Assembly: GCA_029850565.1 (NCBI GenBank)
Contig: JARCRR010000158.1
Location: forward strand, 1-13,065
Origin: Gallionella sp.
Lineage (GTDB): Bacteria; Pseudomonadota; Gammaproteobacteria; Burkholderiales; Gallionellaceae
Reading direction: 5' to 3'
DNA: 13,065 nucleotides
Shown: piece after piece, positions 1 through 5,834 of the stretch
Position numbering within the stretch: the first letter of the stretch is position 1
Layout: each line of letters starts with the position of its first letter
The notes under the pieces: model-generated
Told to the model about the DNA's origin: nothing
The model's database searches: none
Seen by the model: only the letters and a program-made list of their open reading frames with translations
Program-made: the position numbers and the translations under genes

Positions 1-15
1 CGTCAGCACCCACCA
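1..15 (+). tRNA. tRNA-Val 3' end (partial)
   Basis: The window opens inside a tRNA. Bases 5-11 read AGCACCC, followed by A and CCA, which is a complete 3' acceptor strand, discriminator and CCA tail. The implied 5' acceptor strand GGGTGCT is typical of bacterial tRNA-Val, and tRNA-Val followed by tRNA-Asp is a common tandem in betaproteobacteria. The body and anticodon lie outside the window, so the Val identity is an inference. Confidence 0.7.
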
Positions 16-38
16 GTGTTTTTGCAGTAGAGGTTTAT

Positions 39-115
39 GGAGTGGTAGTTCAGTTGGTTAGAATACCGGCCTGTCACGCCGGGGGTCGCGGGTTCGAGTC
101 CCGTCCACTCCGCCA
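39..115 (+). tRNA. tRNA-Asp (anticodon GTC)
   Basis: A complete 77-nt cloverleaf can be folded by eye. The acceptor GGAGTGG (39-45) pairs with CCACTCC (105-111). The anticodon stem CCGGC (66-70) pairs with GCCGG (78-82) around the loop CTGTCAC, placing anticodon GTC at 73-75. The T loop GGTTCGAGTCC is canonical, the discriminator is G112, and CCA (113-115) is encoded. Only 23 nt separate it from the tRNA-Val end, with no promoter visible, so both are probably processed from one transcript. Confidence 0.97.
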
Positions 116-120
116 GCATC

Positions 121-158
121 AAAGAAGCCGTTGAGAAATCAACGGCTTCTTTGCTTTT
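121..158 (+). terminator. Intrinsic terminator of the tRNA operon
   Basis: A perfect 14-bp stem (AAAGAAGCCGTTGA at 121-134 with TCAACGGCTTCTTT at 139-152) closes on a GAAA tetraloop and is followed by GCTTTT. It begins 5 nt after the tRNA-Asp CCA end. It sits between the tRNA operon and the rhodanese gene, so readthrough would be needed if that gene has no promoter of its own. Confidence 0.9.
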
Positions 159-184
159 GTAGTGCGCACTTGATGGAGGTTGCG

Positions 185-658
185 ATGAAACGTTACGACG
201 ATCTGGTATCTGATGCACTGACGCGAGTAAAAGAGGTCATGCCGTGGGATTTGAAAAAGATGCTCTCTAGCAATAATGAGATTTTTCTGATGGATGTTCG
301 TGAACGTTCCGAATTCTCGCTGTTGCACATCCCGGGATCCATCAATGTACCGCGTGGAATTCTAGAGCAATCCTGTGAGTGGGATTATGACGAGACTATG
401 CCGGAATTGGCGAGCAGGCGAGACCTGGAAATCGTGGTGATCTGTCGTTCCGGGAAACGTTCAGTATTGGCAGCGGACGTATTATTGCAGATGGGTTTTG
501 TGAACGCTGTCTCTCTCAGGACGGGAGTTCGCGGTTGGAACGATTATGAGCAACCGCTGCGAGATGCCAGTGGGAAGATGCTAGATCCTGATGAGGCTGA
601 TGCATTGCTCGCGCCGAATTTGCGGAGCGATCAGCGTGCCCCTAAACTCTCACGGTAG
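185..658 (+). CDS. Single-domain rhodanese (sulfurtransferase-like) protein 1
   Basis: A 157-aa protein with one rhodanese domain. DVRERSEF (about residues 37-44) is the typical first conserved motif, and CRSGKRS (87-93) is the active-site loop with the persulfide-carrying Cys87. In the family this cysteine accepts sulfane sulfur from a donor and passes it to a thiophilic acceptor; the substrate here is unknown. There is no signal peptide, so it should be cytoplasmic. I start at ATG 185 because GGAGG lies at 175-179 with 5-nt spacing; ATG 173 has no such site. The C-terminal tail of about 30 residues is charged and outside the domain. A terminator follows at 717-738. The sqr gene converges from the other side, which fits a sulfur-oxidation context. 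Confidence 0.9.
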   Translation: MKRYDDLVSDALTRVKEVMPWDLKKMLSSNNEIFLMDVRERSEFSLLHIPGSINVPRGILEQSCEWDYDETMPELASRRDLEIVVICRSGKRSVLAADVLLQMGFVNAVSLRTGVRGWNDYEQPLRDASGKMLDPDEADALLAPNLRSDQRAPKLSR

Positions 659-716
659 TTCATTCTTTGTTCCAGCGAAGAACTCGGCATCGACATTGAT
701 AAGGTTTTTATCATCG

Positions 717-738
717 ACTTGCATGGCAAGTCTTTTTT
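717..738 (+). terminator. Intrinsic terminator of rhodanese 1
   Basis: ACTTGC (717-722) pairs with GCAAGT (726-731) over a 3-nt loop and is followed directly by C and six Ts (733-738). It lies 58 nt after the rhodanese stop on the plus strand. A second 6-bp hairpin, TGATAA/TTATCA at 697-713, sits just upstream. Confidence 0.7.
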
Positions 739-758
739 ATGTTCTTTCTGTACCAATG

Positions 759-793
759 AATAAGCCTCCGTCCAAACCGGACGGAGGCTTATT
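759..793. terminator. Strong bidirectional hairpin terminator between convergent rhodanese 1 and sqr
   Basis: A perfect 15-bp stem (759-773 with 779-793) closes on a 5-nt loop. The stem begins AATAAGCC and ends GGCTTATT, so both strands carry an A-side and a T-rich side, as in many bidirectional terminators. It lies 25 nt beyond the sqr stop and so mainly serves sqr on the minus strand. The T tracts are short and partly inside the stem. Confidence 0.75.
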
Positions 794-817
794 TGCCGCT
801 GTTCAAATCACTTCAAG

Positions 818-2089
818 TCACTTCAATTTTTCAATACCCAGCATCTTCATGATGCTGCCTTCGTAGAAGGGCTCTGAACTACCTTTTTTCATCTTGCGGA
901 TGAAGTATTTTTCGAACGCTACTTTTGCAAGATGTACCCATTTTCCTTCAGAGAACCAGTTCACATTGCGTGGCGGGATTTGTGGGATTGCCACGAAGGC
1001 GACACCACTTTCACCGAAGTCGGCCAAGCAGACCGCGTTCCATGTGGCTTCACGGTCTGCGGGTTGACCGGTGAGGTCGGCATGGATGTTGTACACAGTG
1101 GCGGTGACCATCGATTCAATCATGTAGCCCGTCTTAGGTGTGCCAACTGGAATCGGGGTGGCTTCAACGGGGGGAATCGCAACGCAAACGCCAACCGCGA
1201 AGATGTTTTTGTACTTCTGATTGCGCTGATGTTTGTCCACTGTGACGAAGCCGCGCGCTTGGACAAGGCCTTCGATACCAAACACAGCATCAATACCCTT
1301 GAAGGCGGGAAGCATCATGCTGTAGTTAAAGGGCAGTTCATGCTTTCTTTTCTCGACGCCCATATCGTCATGTTCCGTGACGAACATCTTGCCTGCTTCC
1401 ACCTTGGTGACCTTGGCGTTGCATATCCACTTGATGCCTTTGTCACGCATACCGGATTCGAGGATGCCTTTGGAGTCACCCACACCGCCAAGGCCCAGAT
1501 GGCCGATATAAGGTTCTGAGGTGACGAAAGTCATCGGGACCTTGTTGCGGATCTTGCGGCGGCGTAGGTCGGTATCCATGATGAATGCGTATTCGTAAGC
1601 GGGGCCGAAGCAAGACGCGCCCTGAACGGCACCGACCACGATAGGTCCTGGGGTTTTGCAGAAGTTCTCCCACTCGTCATGAGACTTCATCGCATGATCG
1701 ACGTGGCAGACGGAATAAGTATGTCCGCCGTGAGGTCCTAAACCCTCAACCTCATCAAATGCCAATTTGGGACCGGTGGCGATCACCAGATAATCGTAGT
1801 TGAGTTCTTTGCCGTCGTTCAATTCGAGCTTGTTTTGCTCGGGATGGACTCGCTTCACGCCAGTAGAGATGAAATCGATGCCTTTGCGTTCCAAGTAGCT
1901 ACGCACGGGGAATTCAATCTGCTTACGCTCGCGCCATTTCACGCCGACCCATGGGTTGGATGGAGTGAACTGGAAATTCTCACTATTCGATACGACAGTG
2001 ACTTTGTGCTGATTATCCAACTTGTCGCGCATTTCGTAAGCAGCAGGCATGCCGCCGATCCCTGCTCCCATAATGACGATATGTGCCAT
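818..2089 (-). CDS. sqr: Sulfide:quinone oxidoreductase, type I
   Basis: A 423-aa flavoprotein that oxidises sulfide to sulfane sulfur or polysulfide and passes electrons to quinone at the membrane. The FAD-binding GAGIGG lies at residues 8-13, and NYDYLVIATGP (97-107) is the second dinucleotide motif. Cys128, Cys160 and Cys354 match the three redox-active cysteines of the Acidithiobacillus ferrooxidans type I enzyme in position and context (ASCFGPAYEYA around Cys160, NAVCLADFGE around Cys354). TPKTGYMIESM near 317-327 and the C-terminal WVHLAKVAFEKYFIRKMK segment, which helps bind the membrane, are also conserved. Length is normal for type I and nothing is missing. AAGGGGA stands 4 nt before ATG 2089. 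A two-component pair lies directly upstream on the same strand and no convincing terminator separates them, so co-transcription is possible. Confidence 0.96.
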   Translation of the reverse strand: MAHIVIMGAGIGGMPAAYEMRDKLDNQHKVTVVSNSENFQFTPSNPWVGVKWRERKQIEFPVRSYLERKGIDFISTGVKRVHPEQNKLELNDGKELNYDYLVIATGPKLAFDEVEGLGPHGGHTYSVCHVDHAMKSHDEWENFCKTPGPIVVGAVQGASCFGPAYEYAFIMDTDLRRRKIRNKVPMTFVTSEPYIGHLGLGGVGDSKGILESGMRDKGIKWICNAKVTKVEAGKMFVTEHDDMGVEKRKHELPFNYSMMLPAFKGIDAVFGIEGLVQARGFVTVDKHQRNQKYKNIFAVGVCVAIPPVEATPIPVGTPKTGYMIESMVTATVYNIHADLTGQPADREATWNAVCLADFGESGVAFVAIPQIPPRNVNWFSEGKWVHLAKVAFEKYFIRKMKKGSSEPFYEGSIMKMLGIEKLK

Positions 2090-2203
2090 GCTTTCCCCTT
2101 ATAAAAGTAGTTGATAAACACTCTCTTCAGTTGGTAACCGAAGCCGTTTGCTGATCTTGATTTCATCGCAGAACAACAACATTTATTCTGTGCGTCCCCG
2201 CAG

Positions 2204-2223
2204 CGCTATTAAGCGGAATAGCG
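2204..2223. other. Hairpin in the sqr leader region
   Basis: CGCTATT (2204-2210) and AATAGCG (2217-2223) form a perfect 7-bp stem over a 6-nt loop. It lies between the response-regulator stop and sqr. It has no T tract on either side, so it does not look like an intrinsic terminator. It could be an mRNA structure in the sqr 5' leader if transcription starts upstream. Confidence 0.4.
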
Positions 2224-2229
2224 GCATTT

Positions 2230-2268
2230 GGGTCTATAACCACATCGGGTGATGTGGGTATAACCCCG
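2230..2268 (-). promoter_or_regulatory. Candidate regulator/promoter element upstream of sqr (copy 1 of a repeated element)
   Basis: Read on the minus strand, this 39-bp stretch contains GGGGTTATACCC, a 5-nt spacer (ACATC), and ACCCGATGTGGTTATAGAC. A second copy at 4280-4319 on the plus strand matches 11 of 13 positions in the left block and 18 of 21 in the right block, with one spacer base inserted. This copy is also a dyad: CCACATC and GATGTGG (2240-2257) form a perfect 7-bp inverted repeat around a 4-nt centre, extended by TATA on both sides. TATAGA could serve as a -10 hexamer, but no TTGACA-like -35 is present, as expected for an activator-dependent promoter. It ends about 140 nt before the sqr start. 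The function is inferred. Confidence 0.6.
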
Positions 2269-2276
2269 ATGGGGGG

Positions 2277-2951
2277 TTAGCGAGAGTTCGCGTCGCTGTT
2301 ATTGGGGGATTCTTGTTCTTTGGTGAAAAGCACTGCAGCTTTGACTCGTGATGAAAGGTTGAGTTTGTTCAAGATATGGCGAACGTGCTGTTTCACCGTG
2401 TCATAGCTGATCTTCAGAGTCTGTGCGATGGCCTTGTTGCTCTCGCCACGGGACAGTAATTGCAGAATCTCTCGCTCACGTTCGGTGAGCAGTTTTAGAG
2501 AGTTCTTGGGTTCATGTTCGGGTTGCTCTCCACGCAGCATCTCGATCAACTTTAGGGTCATGGTAGGAGCAACGACCAATTCGCCGCCAGCGACGCGACG
2601 AATCGCATCGACCACGTCATCCGGTGCCATATCCTTGAGAAGGTAGCCGCGGACACCCGCTCGGATAGCGTTCGTCAGATCCGCTTCGGAATCGCTCATG
2701 GTCAACATGATGGCAGGAGTGCTGTAGCCTTCGCTGCGTAGCTGTTGTAACAGGGAGATACCATCCAAAGGTTTCATGCGCAGATCGATGATGACTAGGT
2801 CTGGTTTGCCCTCCAGCAGTGTGCGCAATTCCTCGATGCTTCCAGTTGCACCAAGTACGGTGAAATCGTAGCAATTGGACAGCAATTCACTCAATCCGCG
2901 TCGGCATAGACACTGGTCGTCTACCAACACTACTTTCAACTTGTCACTCAT
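2277..2951 (-). CDS. NarL/LuxR-family response regulator
   Basis: A 224-aa two-domain transcription regulator. The receiver domain (about 5-122) shows the acidic pair Asp11/Asp12, the phospho-acceptor Asp56 in LVIIDLRM, Thr84 in MLTMSD and Lys106 in YLLKD. The LuxR-type helix-turn-helix (about 153-212) has LTEREREILQLLSRGESNKAIA followed by KISYDTVKQHVRHILNKL, the usual recognition-helix region. The ATG overlaps the kinase stop by 8 nt (ATGAGTGA), with GGAGA 9 nt upstream, so translation is coupled. The kinase is the evident partner. Position next to sqr and the paired sites at 2230-2268 and 4280-4319 make control of sqr the leading hypothesis, though nitrate- or redox-type control as in NarXL relatives cannot be excluded. 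Confidence 0.93.
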   Translation of the reverse strand: MSDKLKVVLVDDQCLCRRGLSELLSNCYDFTVLGATGSIEELRTLLEGKPDLVIIDLRMKPLDGISLLQQLRSEGYSTPAIMLTMSDSEADLTNAIRAGVRGYLLKDMAPDDVVDAIRRVAGGELVVAPTMTLKLIEMLRGEQPEHEPKNSLKLLTEREREILQLLSRGESNKAIAQTLKISYDTVKQHVRHILNKLNLSSRVKAAVLFTKEQESPNNSDANSR

Positions 2952-4164
2952 TTATTGCTCTCCAGTCCAGCGGGGGTTCGGGGAAGAATAATTGTACCTG
3001 CGTCCCCAACCCGGCGGCGCTATTCACTTTGATTTCGCCACCGATACGTTGCGCTCGCTCACGCATGATCATCATGCCGTAATGTCCTTCGACTTGAGTA
3101 AAGGTGCAGGCACCGACACCGTTATCTTCGATAGTGAAGATGTAATAACCGAAGCGTTCATCAACGAACAGGCGCGCATGGCTCGCTCCGGAATGTCGGG
3201 CGATGTTGTTCAGTGCCTCTTGCACGATGTGATACACCTGTATCTCGTGCTCAAGGGGCAATGCAATATCGACGAGCTTGTTATGGTATTCGAGGATGAT
3301 ATCGTTGCGCTCTTGGAAGTCGCGAGTGATGTCCTGCAATGCGGTCGAGATGCCTTCGTGGTTGATCTCGCATCGAAAGTCGGCGATCAACTCGCGGATA
3401 TTCTTCTGCCCGATTTCCAGTGCATCATCGACATCGCGCACATATTTCGCGGCCATCAACTCGTTGCCTGACCGGATCGACTCGGACAGCAAACTGGTTC
3501 GCATGCGTGCATACGTCAAAGTTTGCGCTATAGAATCATGTATATCGTTGGCAATCTCCTGGCGTGCCGCCAGTCTTTCCAGGCGATTAGATTCCCGATT
3601 ACTGCGGGCGTGCTCGATGGTGGCGCACATTACATCTGCAAAAGCAGCTATCGTGTTCATCACACAACTGGCGCTCTCGCGCGGAATGTCGAAAAAGACG
3701 GTCAAGATACCCAGAAAAGTACCCGGGGAATTCGAAGACTCAAGTGGAGCCACCACGCGAGACTGGAATCGACAATTAGAGTAAAGACAATTCAGACGGT
3801 AATCACATTTGCTGATGTCTGATGCATGCACTACATGATCGAGGGCTGCTTTGCCACTGACTTCACAATCCAGCCCGACGAAGTTCTCCGCCTCGGCTTG
3901 CAACTCGCGCGAAATGCCTGCTGAGCTTATCGTAGTGAGTGACTGATTGTCAGGGGAGAGCAAGCGCACCACACCGGCAGTCGCGTTGACCGTGCCGATG
4001 ATGATCTCGAGAAAGTCTCCCAATAATGTCTTTAATTCGCCGGAGCGTACTGATGTGAACTCTTGCAACAGACAAGCTGACACACCACCGTCCTTGTCAG
4101 GTGGTATGAAATCAGGTTCGCGAACCCATGAGAATCCATAGTGGGCGTTATCTGCGGTGAGCAT
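2944..4164 (-). CDS. NarX-type cytoplasmic sensor histidine kinase with GAF domain
   Basis: A 406-aa kinase with no membrane segment. A GAF-like sensory domain covers about residues 40-185. The HisKA_3 dimerisation region (about 195-265) has the H-box IANDIHDSIAQTL with phospho-acceptor His209. The ATPase domain shows the N box (IVQEALNNIARHSGA, about 313-327), the G1 box EDNGVGA (346-352) and the G2 region GHYGMMIMRERAQRIGG (360-376). Four cysteines cluster in the GAF region: Cys100, Cys120, Cys126 and Cys131. They could bind a metal or Fe-S cluster or react with sulfur species. I chose ATG 4164 over an upstream in-frame TTG at 4257 because the extra 31 residues lack a ribosome site and domain similarity; AAGGA lies a rather long 13 nt before 4164. 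It overlaps the regulator gene by 8 nt. Confidence 0.92.
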   Translation of the reverse strand: MLTADNAHYGFSWVREPDFIPPDKDGGVSACLLQEFTSVRSGELKTLLGDFLEIIIGTVNATAGVVRLLSPDNQSLTTISSAGISRELQAEAENFVGLDCEVSGKAALDHVVHASDISKCDYRLNCLYSNCRFQSRVVAPLESSNSPGTFLGILTVFFDIPRESASCVMNTIAAFADVMCATIEHARSNRESNRLERLAARQEIANDIHDSIAQTLTYARMRTSLLSESIRSGNELMAAKYVRDVDDALEIGQKNIRELIADFRCEINHEGISTALQDITRDFQERNDIILEYHNKLVDIALPLEHEIQVYHIVQEALNNIARHSGASHARLFVDERFGYYIFTIEDNGVGACTFTQVEGHYGMMIMRERAQRIGGEIKVNSAAGLGTQVQLFFPEPPLDWRAINE

Positions 4165-4279
4165 TGTTCTTTGGTATTCCTTAAAGGGGTAATCCCCGAA
4201 TGATTTACTCTTCTTTAAGTTTAGTTGAAACGCCCAAAATATCAACAGAGTGAACAAGAAGGGCTGCCATCCCCTCTTT

Positions 4280-4319
4280 GGGAGTTATACCCTCACTTAC
4301 CCGATATGGCTATAGACAC
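4280..4319 (+). promoter_or_regulatory. Candidate regulator/promoter element upstream of the phosphoesterase (copy 2 of a repeated element)
   Basis: GGAGTTATACCC (4281-4292), a 6-nt spacer and ACCCGATATGGCTATAGAC (4299-4317) repeat the element found on the minus strand at 2230-2268. Two TACCC half-motifs lie 10 bp apart, one helical turn. TATAGA (4311-4316) is placed like a -10 box about 55 nt before the phosphoesterase ATG, without a -35 match. The kinase gene starts 116 nt away in the opposite direction, so this site could also serve autoregulation. The repetition is seen directly; the role is inferred. Confidence 0.6.
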
Positions 4320-4371
4320 TTTATGCATGAATTCTTCCTAATGCGCGTAATCTCCATGATATAAACAGGGT

Positions 4372-4905
4372 ATGAAGATCTGCATCGTTTCCGATAGCCA
4401 TGACCGTTCCGAGCCACTCGTTGACGCAATCGTAGAGGCGCAGGCATGCGGCGCGCAAGCGGTCATCCACTGTGGTGATCTTATCGGCGTCAACACCTTG
4501 CGCGCTTCCCTCAAACTCGATATTCCCATCCACGCAGTCCACGGCAACAACATCGGCGATGTCGCCGCACTCTATCGCATGATGGCGAAGACCAACGGTC
4601 TGTTCACCTACTACGGAGAAGATGCCGCGCTGGAGTTGGGCGGACGAAAAATTTTTGTGACACATATGCCGCATCACGGTCAGGCTTTTGCATGTACCGG
4701 TGACTATGACTTGGTGTGTCACGGCCATAGCCATACGGCGCATATCGGCAAACAGAAGCACGTGCGAGATGGTGAATGCTGGTTGGTCAATCCGGGCTCG
4801 GTTGCGGGCATCGACGCACCGGGTGTGAAAGCCATTCCCACTTGGATATTGGCCGACTTGGACAAGATGGGTTTCGAGATACGCAAACTACCGGAAGTTC
4901 GCTGA
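4372..4905 (+). CDS. YfcE/MJ0936-type metallophosphoesterase
   Basis: A 177-aa calcineurin-like phosphoesterase of the small YfcE/MJ0936 family, probably a cytoplasmic metal-dependent phosphodiesterase; the natural substrate is not known for most members. Metal-binding motifs occur in order: SDSH (Asp8, His10), HCGD (Asp36), HGNN (Asn59), VTHMPHHG (His98) and CHGHSHTA (His117, His119). NPGSV near residues 140-144 is also typical. Length is normal and all ligands are present. The start has only a weak site (CAGGG, 1-2 nt spacing). The repeated regulatory element ends 52 nt before the ATG, suggesting shared control with sqr; how this enzyme would serve sulfide oxidation is unclear. The gene is followed by an HdrB remnant. 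Confidence 0.9.
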   Translation: MKICIVSDSHDRSEPLVDAIVEAQACGAQAVIHCGDLIGVNTLRASLKLDIPIHAVHGNNIGDVAALYRMMAKTNGLFTYYGEDAALELGGRKIFVTHMPHHGQAFACTGDYDLVCHGHSHTAHIGKQKHVRDGECWLVNPGSVAGIDAPGVKAIPTWILADLDKMGFEIRKLPEVR

Positions 4906-4933
4906 ACGCTCCCATCGCTACCAAACAGACCCT

Positions 4934-5068
4934 ACTCGTCACGCCTTGCCAGTCATGTATTACTCCGAACTGATGAGTGTGGCTTATGGTGTTGATATCA
5001 GGCAGTCTGGTTTGGATGGCCCCATCATCCAGCCCAAGAAATTACAGGACATCACCGACAAAAAATAA
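4934..5068 (+). pseudogene. C-terminal remnant of an HdrB-like (heterodisulfide reductase subunit B, CCG-domain) protein
   Basis: The frame ending at TAA 5066-5068 encodes a sequence like the end of HdrB-family proteins. LPVMYYSELMSVAYG resembles the family's conserved PV-L-Y-F-T-Q-L-x-x-L-A-x-G segment, and GLDGPIIQPKKL matches the usual tail after it. The cysteine-rich CCG motifs that bind the Fe-S cluster are absent, and no upstream part of hdrB is found before the phosphoesterase stop at 4905. It is therefore a decayed or deleted gene. An ATG at 4955 could give a 37-aa peptide, but it has no ribosome site. HdrB-like proteins belong to sulfur-oxidising sHdr complexes as well as other heterodisulfide systems. 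The assignment is from memory of the family. Confidence 0.55.
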
Positions 5069-5105
5069 GAAGGTCTGTCTGACGCCAGCGGCGCGGGTGT
5101 GGGAC

Positions 5106-5111
5106 TATAAT
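5106..5111 (+). promoter_or_regulatory. Probable -10 box of rhodanese 2
   Basis: A perfect TATAAT lies 35 nt before the rhodanese 2 start codon. No good -35 stands at 16-18 bp spacing (CTGACG lies 21 bp upstream, too far), so the promoter may be weak or activator-dependent. Confidence 0.5.
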
Positions 5112-5146
5112 CCTGCTACCTGACATAGAACATTAGGAGAGCGACC

Positions 5147-5533
5147 ATGCAACACCTCACCCCCAAAGAAGCCTTTGACTTTCTGCAAGCCAACCCGGAA
5201 GCGGTATTCATCGACGTGCGCAGCGAGATGGAATACATGTTCGTTGGCCATCCGCGCGGCTCTATCCACATCCCCTGGGTCGATGGTCCGGACTGGGATA
5301 TCAACCCCATGTTCGTAGCCCATGTGCGCAAGGCTGCCAGCGTCAATCGTCCCGTGGTACTCATTTGCCGTTCTGGTCGCCGTTCTGCCGATGCGGGTGA
5401 GGTGCTGGAAAAGGCAGGGCTGAAGGAGGTCTACAATGTCACACACGGCTTCGAAGGCGACCTTGATGACACGCACCATCGTAATTCGCACAATGGTTGG
5501 CGCTTCGATGGATTGCCTTGGGCGCAGACCTAA
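5147..5533 (+). CDS. Single-domain rhodanese (sulfurtransferase-like) protein 2
   Basis: A 128-aa rhodanese. FIDVRSEMEY (residues 21-30) and GHPRGSIHIPW (34-44) are conserved family motifs, and CRSGRRS (74-80) is the active-site loop with catalytic Cys74. It probably transfers sulfane sulfur in the cytoplasm; no export signal is present. AGGAG at 5135-5139 stands 7 nt before the ATG, and a TATAAT box precedes it. It differs from rhodanese 1 in lacking the long N- and C-terminal extensions and carries a histidine-rich tail (DDTHHRNSHNGW, about 107-118). Together with sqr and the HdrB remnant it marks this stretch as a sulfur-metabolism neighbourhood. Confidence 0.92.
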   Translation: MQHLTPKEAFDFLQANPEAVFIDVRSEMEYMFVGHPRGSIHIPWVDGPDWDINPMFVAHVRKAASVNRPVVLICRSGRRSADAGEVLEKAGLKEVYNVTHGFEGDLDDTHHRNSHNGWRFDGLPWAQT

Positions 5534-5544
5534 ATAATTTACCT

Positions 5545-5690
5545 GTCATTCCGGCGAAAACCTGAAAACGAGCCGCTTGCGTCGAGTTTCGAGGTACGGC
5601 CATCCGGGGTTTATCAGGATGCTTTTGTAGTTGCCTCCACAATGCGAAGAACGTTCTTTTTAACTGGATGCCGACTTTCGCCGGTATGAC
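5545..5690. repeat. Intergenic repeat element with inverted ends (copy A)
   Basis: The left end GTCATTCCGGCGAAAACC (5545-5562) and the reverse complement of the right end (5673-5690, GTCATACCGGCGAAAGTC) agree at 15 of 18 positions, bounding a 146-bp MITE-like unit with no coding content. The left 60 bp, through CGAGTTTCGAGG and ACGGCCATC (to 5604), is also similar to copy B at 10148-10204. The GTCATTCCGGCG core is a widespread betaproteobacterial intergenic repeat. The unit fills the gap between rhodanese 2 and the next gene cluster. Confidence 0.75.
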
Positions 5691-5707
5691 GAGAAAGTGA
5701 AGTGCAC

Positions 5708-5830
5708 ATGATCTCCATTCCAGACTTCATCGCATCCGAACAGAAACACATCACCACCATTCTGTTCGAGCGCTACGGCAAACTCGTTCCTGTTCAACTT
5801 GCCGATTTTGAATCACTGGCGCAAGGTTGA
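5708..5830 (+). CDS. Small 40-aa protein of unknown function, coupled to the next gene
   Basis: ATG 5708 opens a 40-codon frame (begins MISIPDFIASEQKHI, ends LADFESLAQG) that stops 4 nt before the next start codon. Composition looks like a normal soluble protein: mixed charge, a hydrophobic rhythm and no low complexity. Only a weak ribosome site (GAAAGTGAAG) precedes it. Close spacing suggests translational coupling with the 388-aa protein. It could be an intact small protein, the surviving N-terminus of a truncated gene, or the former N-terminus of its neighbour separated by a frameshift. I recognise no family. Confidence 0.45.
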   Translation: MISIPDFIASEQKHITTILFERYGKLVPVQLADFESLAQG

Positions 5831-5834
5831 TGCA

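Noticed and set aside
3..218. 71-aa minus-strand ORF containing WTGLEPATPGVTGRYSNQ
   Set aside because: It is the antisense of tRNA-Asp; this peptide is a well-known spurious prediction made from that tRNA.
932..1519. 195-aa plus-strand ORF inside sqr
   Set aside because: It lies antisense to a clearly conserved sqr gene and shows no domain; it is a shadow frame.
4165..4257. 31-residue N-terminal extension of the kinase from TTG 4257, with a hydrophobic start that could look like a membrane anchor
   Set aside because: There is no ribosome site before TTG, and the extension runs toward the repeated regulatory element; ATG 4164 is preferred.
4321..4761. 146-aa minus-strand ORF opposite the phosphoesterase
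   Set aside because: It is antisense to all the metal-binding motifs of the real gene and has no ribosome site or recognisable fold.
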